Shown here one piece after another: positions 33,301 through 33,703 of a DNA stretch of 33,703 bases. The notes under the pieces are model-generated. The model did no database searches. It saw only the letters and a program-made list of their open reading frames with translations, and was not told the origin of the DNA. The DNA is taken from the NCBI GenBank assembly GCA_040389005.1, contig JAZKAS010000029.1, forward strand, positions 1-33,703, written 5' to 3'. Numbering within the stretch: position 1 is the first letter of the stretch; each line of letters begins with the position of its first letter. The stretch is from JAGOUN01 sp040389005. Its GTDB lineage: Bacteria; Pseudomonadota; Gammaproteobacteria; JAGOUN01. The translations under genes and the position numbers were made by a program.

Positions 33301-33644
33301 ATATGAATACAAGAACAGTTTTACGTGCGGGCGTGAGAGATTGGGTGTTACAACGCGTAACAGCAGTTTATCTTGCGGTTTACCTAGTATTATTGGGGGT
33401 TTTGTTAATCAAGCATTCGCCGCTGAGTTTAGCCGAATGGCAGGCAATTTTTGCGCCAACATGGTTCAAGATTGTTTCCTTGATCGCGTTTTTGAGCGTT
33501 GTTATCCATGCTTGGGTCGGTGTTTGGACGATTTTTACCGATTATGTATACCCTTGGAAATTACGTTTTTTATTGATGAGCATCGTGATGTTACTGCTGA
33601 TTGCTTATTTTGTGTGGTTTATTCAGATTATGTGGGGAGTTTAA
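33297..33644 (+). CDS. sdhD: Succinate dehydrogenase hydrophobic membrane anchor subunit
   Basis: Second membrane anchor of complex II. From ATG 33297 the product is 115 residues, the E. coli length, and the key residues fall on E. coli numbers: heme ligand His71 (VIHAWVGVW) and the quinone-site pair Asp82-Tyr83 (FTDYVYP). The C-terminus IMWGV matches E. coli VVWGV. Translation is coupled to sdhC by the ATGA overlap. A longer frame from 33237 was rejected because it lies inside sdhC. Confidence 0.95.
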   Translation: MNMNTRTVLRAGVRDWVLQRVTAVYLAVYLVLLGVLLIKHSPLSLAEWQAIFAPTWFKIVSLIAFLSVVIHAWVGVWTIFTDYVYPWKLRFLLMSIVMLLLIAYFVWFIQIMWGV

Positions 33645-33647
33645 CGC

Positions 33648-33703
33648 ATGGCCAGTCTTCCAGTACGAGAGTTTGATGCGGTTATTGTTGGCGGTGGCGG
33701 GGC
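33648..33703 (+). CDS. sdhA: Succinate dehydrogenase flavoprotein subunit, N-terminal start only
   Basis: The first 18 codons are visible: MASLPVREFDAVIVGGGG, with the beginning of the dinucleotide-binding GxGxxG fold that holds FAD. It starts 3 bp after the sdhD stop, in the sdhCDA order. The gene continues past the window edge. Confidence 0.9.
   Translation, partial: MASLPVREFDAVIVGGGG

Noticed and set aside
1..33703. CRISPR arrays, tRNA or rRNA genes, integrases, phage genes, or toxin-antitoxin pairs
   Set aside because: None seen: no regularly spaced direct repeats, no clover-leaf sequence or CCA-ended tRNA pattern noticed, and no recombinase or phage protein among the frames. A tRNAscan/Infernal run was not possible.

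Overview
This is a gene-dense chromosomal segment of a gammaproteobacterium with an AT-rich genome (roughly 40% GC by eye). Several points suggest a host-associated member of the Legionellales (Coxiella, Legionella or Berkiella relatives). Gene order matches gammaproteobacterial housekeeping blocks (rlmE-ftsH-glmM, rne/rluC-rpmF-plsX-fabHDG-acpP-fabF-mltG-tmk-holB, minCDE, gltA/sdhCD). The L-serine dehydratase has the C-terminal cysteine layout known from Legionella. Between the core genes sit unrecognised or eukaryote-like proteins. The order assignment is inference. Three runs of exactly 10 N (3555-3564, 11439-11448, 20182-20191) are scaffold placeholders; the one in fabF can be shown to hide about 22 bases.

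Layout. 1-3408: the end of rlmE, then ftsH and glmM in tight succession, with no folP between them. 3427-3618: a palindromic, MITE-like repeat between the converging ends of glmM and rne. 3659-5644: rne (minus), with a short Arg/Asn/Gly-rich tail. 5943-15019: a long plus-strand block of rluC, rpmF, plsX, fabH, fabD, fabG, acpP, fabF, mltG, tmk and holB, covering 50S assembly, phospholipid and fatty-acid synthesis, peptidoglycan processing and DNA replication. pabC, yceD and maf are missing from their usual places. 15052-19099: nrdA-nrdB (minus), with a palindromic repeat between the genes and two NrdR boxes plus a consensus DnaA box upstream. 19336-20088: pssA. 20140-20871: an unrecognised gene. 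20943-24794: minC, minD, minE, a CsiV-like envelope gene and sdaA (minus). 24921-28204: a fadD-like acyl-CoA ligase, an 8-stranded-type outer-membrane barrel and a proline-containing hypothetical (plus). 28201-30332: gltA-hslO (minus). 30493-32856: a large HEAT-repeat protein with an F-box-like N-terminus. 32926-33703: sdhC, sdhD and the start of sdhA.

How the genes work together. The core genes form a growth module linking membrane lipid supply (plsX-fab, pssA), envelope precursors (glmM, mltG), division-site placement (min), dNTP supply (nrdAB) and the TCA cycle (gltA, sdh). sdaA turns serine into pyruvate, which fits amino-acid-fuelled metabolism. The most interesting item is the F-box-like/HEAT protein lying between divergent gltA and sdhCDA, a junction that is usually direct in gammaproteobacteria; it is a candidate host-directed effector. 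The second is the absence of both folP and pabC, two folate-pathway genes, from their canonical loci. Six core genes (ftsH, glmM, plsX, fabH, fabD, fabF) plus pssA and sdhC needed start-codon decisions; five of these resolve to non-ATG starts.
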